Part shown: positions 31,751 through 44,071 of the stretch, one piece after another
Numbering within the stretch: position 1 is the first letter of the stretch
Layout of the letters: each line of letters starts with the position of its first letter
Assembly (NCBI GenBank): GCA_014529385.2
Contig: CM043969.1
Location: 21,453,946-21,517,945, forward strand
Reading direction: 5' to 3'
Length of the DNA stretch: 64,000 nt
Source: Adiantum capillus-veneris
Taxonomy: Eukaryota > Streptophyta > Polypodiopsida > Polypodiales > Pteridaceae
Notes under the pieces: model-generated
Told to the model about the DNA's origin: nothing
Databases searched by the model: none
The model's input: only the letters and a program-made list of their open reading frames with translations
Position numbers and translations under genes: made by a program

Positions 31751-33156
31751 CTACTGACTGGCTAGGCACATCTTCTGAGCAAATTGTTGCTCTGTCTGGC
31801 TCACTACAGCTTTCTCAATATTCACTGTCTTGACCTGGCTTTCTATCTGCTTCAAAAACTCACTGCTCTTTGTCAGTGTAGTCTTTGGATTCTTTGAACT
31901 ACTAGCCTGTATTGTAGTTGCTTTTCTTTTCAGGTCTGTTGAAGTAGTCTGACTGTCCGTTGCTTCATCGTCTGAGGACAACTCAATGTTCTTAGGCTCA
32001 GAAATTGGCTTCTCACTCCAAGACTTCTTTACCTGCTCATTAACATCTACAGCAGTAGCCCAATACAGGAATTGCCAAACATACCAAGCTTTGAAAACAT
32101 TTTGAGATTTTAGCTTGGCAGTTTGCTGGAGTACATTGTGCGAGAGAATTTGACAAAGGTTAATAGGAACTTGTGGATCCAATATCTTGGCCAACAGCAT
32201 AGCAAAAAGTTTTTCGGATACATACGTTGGGTTGTTTTTAAGGCTTACTTCTTCGGCTACAAACCTGTAAGCAGTGGAAGCTTCCAGTCCTGCTACTGGA
32301 ACTCCTTGACCACTTGCCTTGCGCTTATGTTTAGCCGCTTCATCCTCCTTCATAGCTATACTTATCTGCTGTGCAGTTGCCAAAGATGGTTTGGGATCGT
32401 TGGGCATTCTGAATGCAAAAGCTATGGTTTCTGGTGTCACCGACACCTTTCTACCATTTACTAGGGCACTGCCATCTTCAGCGTCGAAAGAGTCAAGGAC
32501 TTGCTTGATGATGTCTACATCAAAAGTAATTCTTGTAGCTTGCAACACAACTCGGAGATCCCATAGTTGTGCAGAGTCATTGCTTGGTCAGTGAATACAT
32601 AATGCTGGATTTTACTTTACGGTATAATGGAAAGGATTGCCTTTGCAGCAGCAACTATGGCATGGGTTTCCTCCAGAGACTCCTGAATCTTCTCTGAGCG
32701 TTTCCTTCTACCCATACACTGTGAAGACGATGACGACGAAACAGGCGAAGGAGAAGAAGACTTACTTGTCGTGTCAAAGCCGTTTCCTGTTGTCGCTGGC
32801 AAGGCTAGCTGACAGTCAACTGTCTCTTCAGAGGTCGAGGTTTGAGGCTGTAGCGAAGAAACCTCGGAGCTTGGCGATGGCGAATGGTTAACAGGAGGAA
32901 AGCGTCGCACAGGGGATTTATGAGAAAAAATGCTAACTCTCCTGACTGTTATACGTGTTCGCACCATAAAAGCTCCACCACTCACCGTTCCTAGACTTAA
33001 GTGCATCGCTACTGTCGTGGAAGACATGCATTGGACAAGACTGCGACCCATCCTTGAAATAATTACTAGTGGCGTGCCATCTGACCGTTGGGCGCTTAAA
33101 AATTGGAAAGTGTGTTGCCACTGATACTGGACTAATTTCCAGTCTAGCTCGACCAT
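31751..33156 (-). pseudogene. Gyp-3 3' coding region, first part (unknown function)
   Basis: Two frames directly downstream of integrase. The first (32617-33156, 179 aa) starts with a Trp/Gln-rich segment and continues into a long Ser-rich tract. The second (31751-32548, 265 aa) has an NGRKVSVTPETIAFAFRMPN segment whose pattern weakly recalls Athila ORF1-like plant transposon proteins. It continues into a helical region (FKAWYVWQFLYWATAV) and a Ser/Lys-rich tail. The resemblance is from memory and not certain. The reading frame is interrupted between the two. Confidence 0.45.
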
Positions 33157-33213
33157 ACTAGTACTGATTCTAAGATCAGCTTGATCTAGTTCTTCTGGTA
33201 CTGGTTCTGAAAT

Positions 33214-34575
33214 TTAAACTGGTTGCACATGAAAAAGTCCAAAAATGTCTGATTCTGGTATCTCTTGATCAGTAAGTTCCAATTCCTTAGTACGTTGTTC
33301 TGGCCCAATTTCTCTGGTCTCTGAATAATAAATCTTGATCTTGGCCCCATTATATACTCCTGGCAATAATAATCCAGAAAGATCCTTCAGTCTGACTGTG
33401 CCATTGGAGAAGACCCAGTCTACCTCAAATGGTCCTGCCCAAACAATCTTCAGGTTTGGCTTCTTTGGACCCAGTTTAGACTGATATAGAAGCACTAAGT
33501 CTCCTTTCTGAAATTCTCGAACTTTAATTCGGTGATCATGCCAGTGCTTCCTTTGTTGTTGAATAATTTCTTGTTCCAACATAGCCGGTTTCCTGAGTTC
33601 ATCTAATTGCATCAGTTCATCTAGCCGTTTTTTGAGATTATGGTTGAAGTCTAAGCCATACTTCATAGCCATTCTCACACTTGGGATCACAAACTCCATA
33701 GGAACCATAGCTTCAGTGCCATACACCATTCTGAATGGTGTCATTCTAGTAGTTACCTTATAAGCTGTCCTATAAGCTCATAGAGTAGTCTGAAGTTTCA
33801 AATCCCACTGGTCTGGTTTCTTTTGCACCACCTTAGTGAGAATAGTCTTTATTGTCTTGTTGCTACTTTGAGCTTGTCCATTGCATCTGGGATAGTAAGG
33901 AGTAGATTTCCGATGCTTGACTGAAATCATATCCAATAGGATTTCCATAGTGTCATTGATAAAATGTGTTCCTTGATCGGTCACAATCTCTACTGGACAT
34001 CCATATCGACAGACAATATTCTCAAATAGAAACCTTGCAGTTGACTTGGCTGTGTTGTCAAAAAGAGCCTTAGCTTCAGCTCACTTGGTTACATAACAAG
34101 TAGCCATTACTATGTACTTGCTCTTTCTGGGAGTAACCTTCTTAAAAGGTCCCATAAAATCTAGTCCCCATTTCATGAATACTCCCAGTGGTTGTACTGG
34201 CATCAAGGGAGTCATATCTGCAGTTGTTGGTCGACCCATTCTTTGGCATATGTCACAAGTTTTACAAAAACTTCTGACATCAACAATCAGTGTTTGCCAC
34301 CATAGACCAGCTTGCAGAACCTTCTTATAGGTTACTTCTTTGGAAAAGTGTCCACCAGATTCACCATTATGCGCTTCTGAAATTACTTGCATTCTTCCTT
34401 CCATAGGGACACATCGTCGAAGTATACCATCAACACCCAGTCGATAAAGTAGTCCTCCTATGATAGTAAATTTCAGGCTTTTTATGATCAGAGCTTTCTT
34501 CTGATTCTGCTTCCAATCCTCTGGAAAGGCACCTTGGGAAAGAAATTGATAAATATCATACCATTCAGGATCCAC
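33214..34575 (-). pseudogene. Gyp-3 integrase
   Basis: Three pieces in order. 34081-34575 holds the HHCC zinc motif (EAHNGESGGHF ... CKTCDICQ) and the first catalytic Asp in KWGLDFMGPF. 33778-33984 holds the second Asp (TDQGTHF), but the third catalytic position reads NGQAQSSNKT, where NGQAE is expected, so Glu is replaced by Gln. 33214-33744 is the C-terminal domain (WAGPFEVDWVF). Stops or frameshifts separate the pieces. The Glu-to-Gln change would inactivate strand transfer in a DDE enzyme. There is no chromodomain. Confidence 0.85.
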
Positions 34576-34590
34576 TGAGTCTTCTGCCTC

Positions 34591-35204
34591 TTACTGAAAT
34601 AAATCAGCATCCACTGGTTCATCTCTCAAGGGTGATTCTGAATATCCTTCCGTACTTGTTGAAAGAAAATCAGCTCCACAATGGTTTCGGCCAAGCTTAT
34701 GGAGAATTCTGAATTCAAATTCTATTAGGAACATCATCCATCTTATCAGATTGCCTTGAATAATGACTTTATTAATAAGAAACAGAAGAGCTTGATGGTC
34801 CACATACAAATGGAATAACTTTCCCAACAGGTAATGCCTGAACTTTGTAGCGCTGAAAACCATTCCAAGGGCTTCTCTCTCAGTAGTTGTATAGCCTATC
34901 TCTCCTCGCATTCAGTAGTTCAGTTGAACTTACTGGTCTTCTTTGCAAGATCATATAGTGGTACTGCTTGAAAAGCAAACTTATGTACAAATATTCTATA
35001 GAAATTCACATAACCCAAGAAAGAACTCAACTCTGAAGCAGTTCTGGGTGCTTTAGCTTGCTGAACACACTGAATTTTGTCATTAGCCATCTCTATTCCA
35101 TTGCGGGAAACCACATGTCCCAATAGCTGTCCCTTCCAGACTGAAAAAACAGATTTGTATGGATTCAAACAAATCCGCTTCTCTTGACAACGTTTGAAAA
35201 CCAT
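34591..35204 (-). pseudogene. Gyp-3 reverse transcriptase thumb and RNase H
   Basis: 34920-35204 carries the thumb motif QLLGHVVSRNGIEM and the SFLGYVNFYR connection. 34591-34911 carries the RNase H segments YTTTEREALGMVFSATKFRHYLLG and YVDHQALLFLINK. The front of RNase H between the two frames is damaged. Only one RNase H domain is present. Confidence 0.85.
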
Positions 35205-35206
35205 TT

Positions 35207-36005
35207 CTAGGAATAGGAGTGTTGTTCCTCATCTGAATAGACAGTGAAGTCATCCATGAAAATGGCGAGGAACTGATGAAGGAATTCATTAAACATCTCC
35301 ATCATACACCGTTGAAAGGTAGCTGGTGCATTGCACAGGCCAAAAGGCATCACCAGATACATGAAAGCTCCCCACTCAGTGATGAAAGTGGTCTTGGCTC
35401 TATCTTCAGGGGCAATCTGTAAACTAGTTATAGCCGCTATAACCATCCATGAAGCTATACATTTCATAACCTGCTATCTCATCAAGCAACATATCAGTAA
35501 AAGGCAAGGGAAATGGATCCTTAATTTTTTGGGCATTTAGTTTCCTATAGTCGACACAAACTCTCAATTTTCCATTCTTCTTGTGGACGACGACTATGGA
35601 AAATAGCCAATCACTGCTTGCCATTTCTGTGATGAACCCAGCCTTGAGAAGATTATCGATCTCGTCCTTGACCTTCTTTGCATAGTTGGGGTTCATCCGG
35701 TATCTTTGCAGTCGTATTGGCCTAGCATCCGGTTTCAGTGGTATTCGGTGCTGACATAATTCAGGATCTACTCCCTTCAGATCTGTATGTTCCCAGGCAA
35801 ACACATCTTTATAGCTCTGGAACATTTTTCGTGCCTTTTCCTTCATTTCCGGATTGAGGTGCTTGTTGACCTTGATCATTCTAGGATTATTTTCTGATCC
35901 TAGGTTCCACTCTTCCACTTCTTGGTCGTTTGGAAGCAACCAGTTTGGCCCGCCTCCTTTTTGTTTGGTCGATTCTTCAGCGTAATCCCAGGATGGTCCA
36001 TTCAT
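35207..36005 (-). pseudogene. Gyp-3 reverse transcriptase palm
   Basis: Two overlapping frames in different phase. 35424-36005 contains the pre-palm HRIPLKPDARPIRLQRYR and KKNGKLRVCVDYRKLNA up to FMDGYSGYN. 35207-35467 continues with TTFITEWGAFMYLVMPFGL and the catalytic FMDD. A frameshift near 35435 separates them, so this copy is dead unless it is rescued in trans. Confidence 0.88.
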
Positions 36006-36020
36006 TTCTGAATTAGTATT

Positions 36021-36658
36021 CTAATCCACTGGGTACTCTTCAGAACATACTGGTTCCTCTACTATACCAGTATCAGCTGGTTCCACCATCCTTCCAGTTA
36101 GCTGAACTGTTCTTTCCCCTGTATTGACTTCAGTAAACTGATCAGGGAATTGTCTCTTCTGCTTGTCAGCTTGCTCTTTGTTCAGCAAGAATGCATTCAA
36201 GTCAATTTCTGCCAAAGGGAATATGTTCATAGCCACCAGCATTCGCTCGATCTTCTTGGCTCTGTACTTCTGACATAACTCCTTCGGCCTCAGTTCCTTT
36301 TTCTAGCTCTTGGTATTGATGGTCTGGATTTGGATTCTGCCCCCACTGGCCCCTTCTATGGTCAATCTTTGGTTTGCATAGTCATGAACAACATGTGTTG
36401 TTCTCAACCATGGGCGCCCTAGTAGCATCCCATATGCTCCTTGCACATCCAGGACTAGGAAACTAGTTTTGAATTTCTCCCTCCCAACTCTTATCTTCAT
36501 ATTTTCAATCACACCACCTGTACGACTCTATGATCTGCCATTCGTACTTTAAATGGTGCTGGTTTCATATTAGTGATACCCATTCTTTGCTGAAGATGGG
36601 CTCCCATTATGTTGACTCCTGCCCTTCCATCCAGGATAACACTTGAGAGAGGTTCCCA
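36021..36658 (-). pseudogene. Gyp-3 aspartic protease and linker
   Basis: Minus-strand translation from 36658 gives VILDGRAGVNIM, the protease active-site region with D-G-R in place of D-T/S-G. Then, after a stop near 36515, comes MLLGRPWLRTTHVVHDYANQRL (36303-36512), the conserved C-terminal part. The frame 36021-36242 is the linker to reverse transcriptase. D-G-(G/R) instead of D-T/S-G-A is a shared feature of several elements here. Confidence 0.7.
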
Positions 36659-37432
36659 CTACTTCCTGACCTTGTAGTCCACCTGAATAAGTGGAACTTC
36701 ATCATCTTGGACGGTTGTCAGGTCCACTGTTCTGGCCTCTGCCTCAGTTTTCCTGCGCTGTCTGATAAAGTTGGCCACCTCAGGCAAGGTTTTTCTTATA
36801 TCCTCCAGCTCTACAGTCAGCTTCTGAATTCTATCACAAATCTTCACATGAATTTCTTCTCTCTCTTGGTCAGACTGATTGTCAGAGCTTGAAGAACTGG
36901 TATCTTCACACTGCCATTCTTCTTTTGCAGTGCTTCCACTCTTTCCATTCACTCCCCGTTCATCAGCTAGTCCATGTACCACAGCCAGCATGGTCTCAGT
37001 TATGGCCGGTACTGACTGATCTTTATCAGACGATTGGGCTGGTATCCTTCGAATGACTCTAGCTTCGGAACTTTCTAGCTGCTCTGGCAACTTCTTGGCT
37101 AAATCCTCAAGGATTTTAGCCGCTAGTTCCCTCTGCTCTTGCCACTCATCTACCACCTTCTCTTTACCCTTGGCCTTCCAAACTTCTCTTTGTTGAACCC
37201 ACTTGCTGCTGTTAGGATTGACTGGTGCTTCTGAAGTGTCTAGAATTTCTTCAATGACTACCCCCTTGCTCCTAGTAACTACCTTGACTGGGACTGGCTC
37301 TGGTGCCTTAGCCTCAATAGTAGTCGTTGCAGGTGCATCCGGGCATAGGGCTGCAAAATGGCCATACTTCCCACAAGTATAGCAGTTCATGCTCCTCTTC
37401 TGGAAGTTGCCTCTTCCTCTGCCTCTGCCCAT
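36659..37432 (-). pseudogene. Gyp-3 gag C-terminal part with CCHC zinc knuckle
   Basis: Starts with an Arg-Gly-rich segment and a CCHC knuckle (CYTCGKYGHFAALC), then a long charged linker containing an acidic Ser-rich tract, ending before the protease. Homology with the upstream gag frame continues across a one-base shift at about 37440, so it is part of the same gag. Confidence 0.75.
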
Positions 37433-37460
37433 TCCTGGTTGGAATTGGCCATGTCCCTGA

Positions 37461-38159
37461 TTAGTACCACTGAGTACCTGGTCTCTCCTCTTGAGCTACT
37501 TTGACTGGTTCTACCTTCACTGGTTCAGTGTAGGCAACCACTGACAGATCTTTGCCTTTCTTAAAGTGGTGAATTCTGATGCCACAATTATTCCATAGGT
37601 GACCAAAAGCCTTGCAGTAGGTACATTGTGGACATTCAGTGGAGATATGGTCCTTGGATTTGCATCTTGAACACCAAGTCTCCATCTTTCGAACTGGCTG
37701 TCTTGTGTGGATAATTTCGGCAATCTGTCTAGCCATTTCTTCAATTTTCTTGGTCCAGGATCCCTTCATTGATTTCTCTTTGGCTCGCCCATTAGAGCTA
37801 CTCTCGGAGCTACTGGACATCTCACTGGAATCAGAACTTTCAGTAGCAGAGCTACTGCTACTGGTCCTTCGCTTCTTGTGCCTTTTTTCCTTTTTAGCCT
37901 GCTGTTCCAGCTTTAATGCCCTTTGGACCAGATCATTGAATTTCTTGGTAGGGGCTGGTACCTCTTGTTCCCTAAGCTTTTTTCTTCTAAACCCATTCAG
38001 GAACCATGCCCTCAACCTCTTCTCAAATGGCGGTTCGTGTAACTGCCTAGTTAGCTCCTTGATCTTCTCCACATAACTACGGACTGATAAATTTCTTTGT
38101 TTGATCTTATCTAATTCACAGAGAATATCTTCGTCCCCTCTATTGTCGGAATATTCCAA
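37461..38159 (-). pseudogene. gag: Gyp-3 gag core with a second zinc knuckle region
   Basis: Residues 1-90 resemble the Gag capsid C-terminal region (KQRNLSVRSYVEKIKELTRQL; RAWFLNGFRRKKL). A Ser-rich tract and a Cys/His segment with the pattern CSRCKSKDHISTEC-x2-C-x2-C follow, which could hold one or two zinc knuckles. Together with the knuckle in the next frame, this gag has an unusually Cys-rich nucleocapsid. Confidence 0.75.
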
Positions 38160-38370
38160 CCTAAAGGCTTTGAGAAATTTGTTATATGATCTAAGCTGGT
38201 AGGCAGGGTAATGCTAATACCATTTCCTTGCTGCCTCCTTCAAGGTTTGTGGAAAATATTCCCCCCAATCATCTTCATCAATATTTTTCAGTTCAGCATA
38301 CTGCTCGAAAGCTTTTATGGGAACGTCTGGATCATCCTTCTTCCCTTCCTTAAATATTGAAAATAAATCT

Positions 38371-38814
38371 TCAGGGAAGCTGTGTAATCATTCCGATTAC
38401 TACTGCTCCTGCCACTTCTCTTCTTGGATTCAGAATCATGCTTGGGAGTCTTCTTGCAATTGTCAGTGTCAGCATCCCAATCAATCTCTGTCTCTGTCTT
38501 AGTGTCAATGTCTTCTTTGGTTTCTCTGATAGAAGTATGGTGACTTCCTTTACCTCCCTTGGTATCCTCGTCTCTCTGCCGGGATCGAGAACCCTTGGAA
38601 CTCTTTGCCTTCCGTGCTTCCCGTTCTGCCCGTTGCGGCGTCGAGAATGACTGGAGTGCTGTGAGTCCTGCGCCTCATCAGCCTGACTATGCTCCTCCTG
38701 AGCCTCAGTGTCAGTCATCTTCTCTTGCTTGGGGTCAGACTCTCTTCCTGACTCCTCAGAAATGGGGTCAACACGAATGGTGGATTTCCGGCCACGACTC
38801 AATTTTGGGGCCAT
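38371..38814 (-). pseudogene. Gyp-3 gag N-terminal part
   Basis: ATG at 38814, 75 bp inside the 5' LTR end. Charged, Ser/Arg/Glu-rich and low in hydrophobic residues for the first 90 codons; it then shifts out of phase with the capsid frame downstream (38160-38370 reads in more than one phase). It is the likely first segment of gag by position. Confidence 0.55.
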
Positions 38815-38888
38815 TGCTGAAAACTTTGAACTGGGAGAAGAGTCTTTCAGTCAACGAGCTTCAGCTCGAGCAACCGTGATCGGCAAAA

Positions 38889-39373
38889 TGGAATTGGAGC
38901 TGATCTCTTGAGACAACTAATTCCAGTGTTGGAAGATTTCAGCTACTAGTGTAGGAAGATTTCAGACAGTTGACTGGACATGAATCAGAAACTAGACTGG
39001 AATTTGGATACTGAAATAAGAATCAGACTTATGTACTGGAAATAAGGTTCAGATTCAGATTCTGATTCAGAAAACTGGACGAGAAGTAAGTATAACTGGA
39101 ATATATGCCATGATTGGAATTACAGATCAAGATTACAGCGAATATGATTTACAGAGAGAAAGTACAGCCGACAATACTGCCAATGATTCTCAAGTATAAG
39201 TATAGCCAAGGCGCTAATCCAAATGATAACAATTGCCAACCCGATTACAATGTAATGGGCCCTATTTATACACTTCGGGTTTACTGTAGTAATTACCATA
39301 GTAACTACTAAGTAATTCGATGTCCATCTCCTAAGAAGAAGTTCCCACACAGTGAGCTATCCCGCCGTCTACA
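38889..39373 (-). repeat. 5' LTR of Gyp-3
   Basis: Minus-strand 5' LTR. The sequence that follows it on the minus strand starts TTTTGCCGATCACGG and does not look like a TGG-type primer-binding site for the usual plant tRNAs. The site is unidentified. Confidence 0.92.
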
Positions 39374-41250
39374 CACAGCATCTCCAAGAACACATTCTAG
39401 GGCACCGACTCTGCATCTTGGGCACCTTTATCTATCATCCCATTTGGACCATTTTGGAGCAGTTTTGGCCTAAAAAGCCACATCAAGTATACATTTCCCC
39501 TAGCCCCTGCTTGCCCCGGTCTTTCACATTGGCTTTTGCACTCTGTCTTGCACCTGCTAGCACCCACCTCCTGGCATTGATCACTTCCCCTGCACAAACC
39601 AATTTTGGTTGCACCAATGCTTTCCATTAATCACATATTGTGCTACTCTATTTATGAGTCTCAATAGTCAGTAGTGGACAAGCATGCTTGGCATTGAGGT
39701 GAACTATGTTGCCATGTCAACCATGTTCATTGACAACCCTCCCACCTCATCATCTCCCGCCCAATGTAGGTTTTTCCTCATTGATTGGTTGTTCAGCCTC
39801 CAACATTGTAGATTGCTCAAAGTCTTTTCAAATCAATTTTTCTAAGGGCTTTCACTTATTGTGAAAAACCATAGGATAGTAACATTCTTCTATTTAGAGT
39901 GGCCACTACCCACTTTAATCCACATCACACATGATCGTCAACCATGTGTGATAGGGACCTTGATGGTTAACCACTCTAGGTAGATGAGGGATGTCAGGGA
40001 TGAGCATGATGTTAGGTTTAATGGCCATGTGGCCGACCACCCATCACTAACTGCTACTAAATCTAAGTGTACAGCTATACACTTGTGTGAGCCGCTAACA
40101 CTAAGTACAATGTGTATTGCACCTTAGTGCATAAGACAGAGAAGAGAGAAAGAGGGGACACAGTACGTGTCAGCTATCCCCTTCCAACATGTGTGTGTGG
40201 CTATGGTGGTGTGTGTGTGTGTGAGCATGTGTGTGCGTTTCTTTTTTTGCTTTCACTGTGCTCCCAGCTCCTCCCCTTCATCCTGTATTAGAGCGGTTTC
40301 ATTCCCAAAATGGTTTTCACGTGTGCACTTTTAAGAGTGCAAACAGGGTTCCAATTTTGGCAGCATCAGTAAATTCAGATTTTTGAGCGTGTTTTTGCTA
40401 GGTGTCCTGTAGTTTTACCCCCTTGCAGAGCCATTCGAGGCATCACAAACCCCATTTTGAGCTATGGTTTAGGAGTTGCATTTTTCAGCCCTCTTTTGGT
40501 AATTTGTGTTGCAGAGCTTCCATAGCCAGTTACAGTACCATTGTTGCAGTCTCTTCCATCTACAAGAGCTCGCGGTTCATTTGGGAGTGTGTAGCCTCTT
40601 TCGGAGTGGCCTCATACACACACATAGAGTGGAAGTTTGACAGCATTGTCTTCTTCGACTATAGATACAGGTACAGGTACATAGAGAGGCTTGGTTAGCT
40701 TAGCTTTCTTTGTACTCTGGTTCTAGTGGGAGCAGTTTTTTATGCGTGCATGCATATGTTGACACTTTTGACAGTTTTTGAGCTCTTTTGAGCGCGGTTT
40801 GACTCCCCATAGGGATGTTTATTTGCATGCACATGATTTTCACACTTGTTTGAGAGTCCTAATAGAATTGTACGTGTTTGTGGATATTGCCATTGTACGC
40901 TTTTGTGGAGCCATCTTTTGGCTAGTACGGTAGTACCGACCATTTCTAAGACTTGGTCTGGAAGATAGCCATTTTTGAGACTTGGCTATATGCTTTGCTG
41001 CATAACCTACATCGTTGAGGGTCGATAGCGTAAGGTTTTTATTGAGCTGGGGTATTCTCAAATGTGGAGATACCTTCGGTGATACATGTAGTTGGAGCAT
41101 CCCTTACAAGGCCTTGCCATAGGACATGTATAGAGTGGTATGGGTGCTTTTGATGCCGAGTTGGCGATCTACGATCAGTTTGACAGTTTATGTGCCTTAG
41201 TTGGTCTCTATATAGTGTGCTTTTGAGAGGCATTGCCCTCTTTTATGATT
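39374..41250. other. unassigned DNA between Gyp-3 and Gyp-4
   Basis: No gene or element recognised. It starts with the CACAG duplication of Gyp-3. A short GT run lies near 40190-40226. A TATATAG near 41210 precedes Gyp-4 and could belong to a lost LTR, but no matching copy is in the window. Confidence 0.5.
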
Positions 41251-41251
41251 T

Positions 41252-43867
41252 ATGAGTGACATAAAGTGTCCCATTACCAACCTAGTGTTAAACAAGAGTA
41301 AAACAGTGGTGAACGTAGTCCAAGTGATAACTAGTAGCTCATCTGAGAGTAAACCTATTGTTCCAATCAAGGTATCACCAGAGCCTAGGCTAAGAAAAAG
41401 AAACATAGCTCCTCTGATGATTTGGAGATTACTAAAATTTCCTCTCAAAAGACCAAAAGAAGCAGAAGCAAAAGGTATGAGATGAGAAAACAAAAACAAA
41501 CGGTTGAAATCGAGGAGAAATCAAAGAAACTATTCCAAGAAAAAGTAAAAGGAACTAGAAGTGAAATCAAGGAAACCACAGTGAAATCTGGAGGATCAAT
41601 TTTGGTAAACAAAATTTTTGAGCCAATTAATGTAGCCTTGGAAGCTTACTAAGCGGGACTTAAAGCAGGCCAAAACATGGAAAACAAATGGAAAAACTAT
41701 CCTTCTTCAGATATGGAAGCAGTTAAGCTTGAAGCTTATCAAAATTTGGTAAGAATTACTCAAGAGATGCTGGAAAAACAAAAACCCAAGCTCGAGAGTA
41801 TAGCAAAACCTAAGGAGCTTGTGGTAGGAAATTGTAAAGAGAAATCCAAAGTGTGGTAGAACCCCACCTTGAAACAAAAGAACCAAACTTATAGTGCCTG
41901 ACAGTGAAGATGCCTTAGATGGAATTCCATTCGTAGAAGAAGATTGGAAAGGATAGTTATGGGAAAAAGTTAGAGAGATTAATGATGGGAGCCTAGCTTT
42001 AAAGGCAGCTCCTATAGAGGAAGTTTGGCTAGACACTCTACCTCCTGATATGGACATGGATGTACAATCCTTGTATGGGGATTGTGGCTCTGAAGCTTCA
42101 GGAATGTCTAAACCATTGACTTTGAAAACCTTACCCTTTTACTTGGGAGATAACAAAGATGAATCCGTAGTGTGTAAAACCACTCAGATAAAAGAAGTGG
42201 AACAGACCCTAGAGGTAGACAACATCCATTCAATCATGTCTACACCCATTCAATGCACTCTTACTTTACAAGAACTGTTAAAAATCAAACCATATCTATG
42301 GAATGATCTACAAAAAACTCTAGAGAAGGTGGGGATAACATGGCTAATTGCAAAATATTTGGGAAAATTGAAACACAAAATGGATAACAAAGAGATTAGA
42401 TTCATCCCAATGAGAAAAGTTGGAGAATACTACGAAGGGGAAGAAGGAAACACAACCCTTCCAGTGAGATATAATGATATAGAAACCATAGAAATATTGG
42501 ATAGTGGGCCAGGCATAGCCATAGCCATAAAAGAAGTATGGGAATCATGGGGAAACCAACCATTAAACAAACTCAAATGAAATTTCAATTGGTTGATAGA
42601 CATATCGAAAGACCCTTATGACTGCTTGAAAAAGTGATAGTTAATTCTTGTGGAATTGATTATCAACACACTTTTGCAATAGTGGACTTTGAAAAGAAAC
42701 TCAATTATGAAATCATCTTGGAAAGACCTTTCATGCGACAAGTATAACTCATCCAGGATTGGGGAAACAATTATTTTTATTGGAAGCAAGTGGGATCAAT
42801 AACAAGGGTTAATCTAAAAGATCACACTTATAGAGATGTCATGAAAATACAAGAATTTGACTCAGTCTCTTCATCTGAAACTAAGCTTCCATCTTGGTTG
42901 AACAAAGACACACCTATTTGGATGTGCCGAGCATTAGAAAACGAGAGCTTAAAATGAGAAGAATGTATCTTAGAAAGGGATTGCACAGACGAAGCCTATG
43001 TACATGACTTTCCAGAGTATTTGTTTCAGCCATTTGAGTGGACTCAAATTTTAGCAACAATGGATGTCTGTGTAAATATGTATATACCTACTCAATTTTG
43101 AAATGAGGAACCATATAAGTTTGAGTGGACTCAAATTTTAGCAACAATGGATGTATGTGTAAATATGTATATACCTACTCAATTTTGCAATGAGGACAGC
43201 TATAACATAATTCCCATATAAATGATCTCAACCCTTTACATTGAAGACAAAATTCAAGAATTCAAGGACTTAATGAAAGCTCAACAAGTCTTTCAGACCT
43301 CTACTATGATGAAACAGATGAGTTGGAAGAACATCCAGCTACCTCAAATGATTTGGGGTCAGAAAAAGAACATCTAAGAGCTAAGCTACTGATGAAAGGA
43401 GGGGAGGAAATTTTTTTTGACTTTCCAAACCAGAAACCAAAAAGACAGAAATGGTATAGAAGAAAAAGAGACACAAGAAACTTAAACTCTAGACCTTTGC
43501 CATCAGTCTCAAGCAGAATACAGTTTTTAATGCAAATAGATATCTGCACGTGATTGTGTCAAAGACAAAATCACTGGTAGATATCCTTTACGAAAAGTAG
43601 GAAATATACAAAACATTGAGAAAAACGAGAAAGAAAACTCAAGAAAAACCTAAATACCAGGACAAGAATTCAACCATGACACGAGTTGAATGGAGAAAGA
43701 AGTATCAAGAGTTGAGAAAAGCTCTAAAGGAGATATATACAACCGAAATGGAAACTAATGAGGAGGATGGTAAAGATGAAATGAGTGTTCCATCCCATTA
43801 CAAGAAATATACTCTCCAAGATCGAAAAATCATAGTCGAACAACCTGTTAGAGAACTACAAAAATAG
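41252..43867 (+). pseudogene. Gyp-4 decayed gag end, protease and linker
   Basis: Fragments in shifting phase. 41252-41870 is Lys/Glu-rich. 42050-42580 carries KVGEYYEGEEGNTTLPV and the protease active-site region EILDSGPGIAIAIKEVW, with a true D-S-G. 42590-42780 continues with LLEKV, AIVDFEKKLNYEIIL and RPFMRQ. 42780-43310 is the post-protease segment (DHTYRDV, EECILER, ILATMDVC), homologous to Gyp-5 at 47940-48150. 43616-43867 is the linker also seen in Gyp-6 (55620-55960). Many stops show it is old. A tandem duplication lies inside (43036). Confidence 0.75.
43036..43195 (+). repeat. 87-bp tandem duplication inside Gyp-4
   Basis: GAGTGGACTCAAATTTTAGC begins at 43036 and again at 43123. The duplicated segment encodes the WTQILATMDVC region, so the protein segment is doubled. 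Gyp-5 and Gyp-6 have it once. Confidence 0.9.
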
Positions 43868-44071
43868 GGTGAGTCCTACGAAGGACCAGAAAATGCGAAT
43901 AAGATAGATCTGATCGAACCAGGAGAAGAGCCTAGACCTTCCTACATTGCAAATTACCTTACGAAAGAAGAAGAAGAGCTTTTGTTAAGCTTACTGAAAG
44001 AATATCGAGATATCTTTGCTTGATCTTATAAGGATCTCAAGGGTGCTGATCCAGATATCTATCAACATACC

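Larger units (their letters stand above)
28475..39373 (-). mobile_element. Gyp-3: complete minus-strand Ty3/gypsy retrotransposon with long 3' coding region
   Basis: LTRs of about 480 bp at 28475-28947 and 38889-39373 are bounded by TGGAATTGG and CTCTACA-type ends as read on the plus strand. A perfect 5-bp duplication CACAG lies outside (28470-28474 and 39374-39378). Read on the minus strand: gag, zinc knuckles, protease, reverse transcriptase, RNase H, integrase, then about 4 kb of additional frames, then a polypurine tract at 28948. Several frameshifts and stops break the genes. There is one RNase H and no chromodomain, so it is neither Tat-type nor a chromovirus as far as I can see. Confidence 0.93.
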
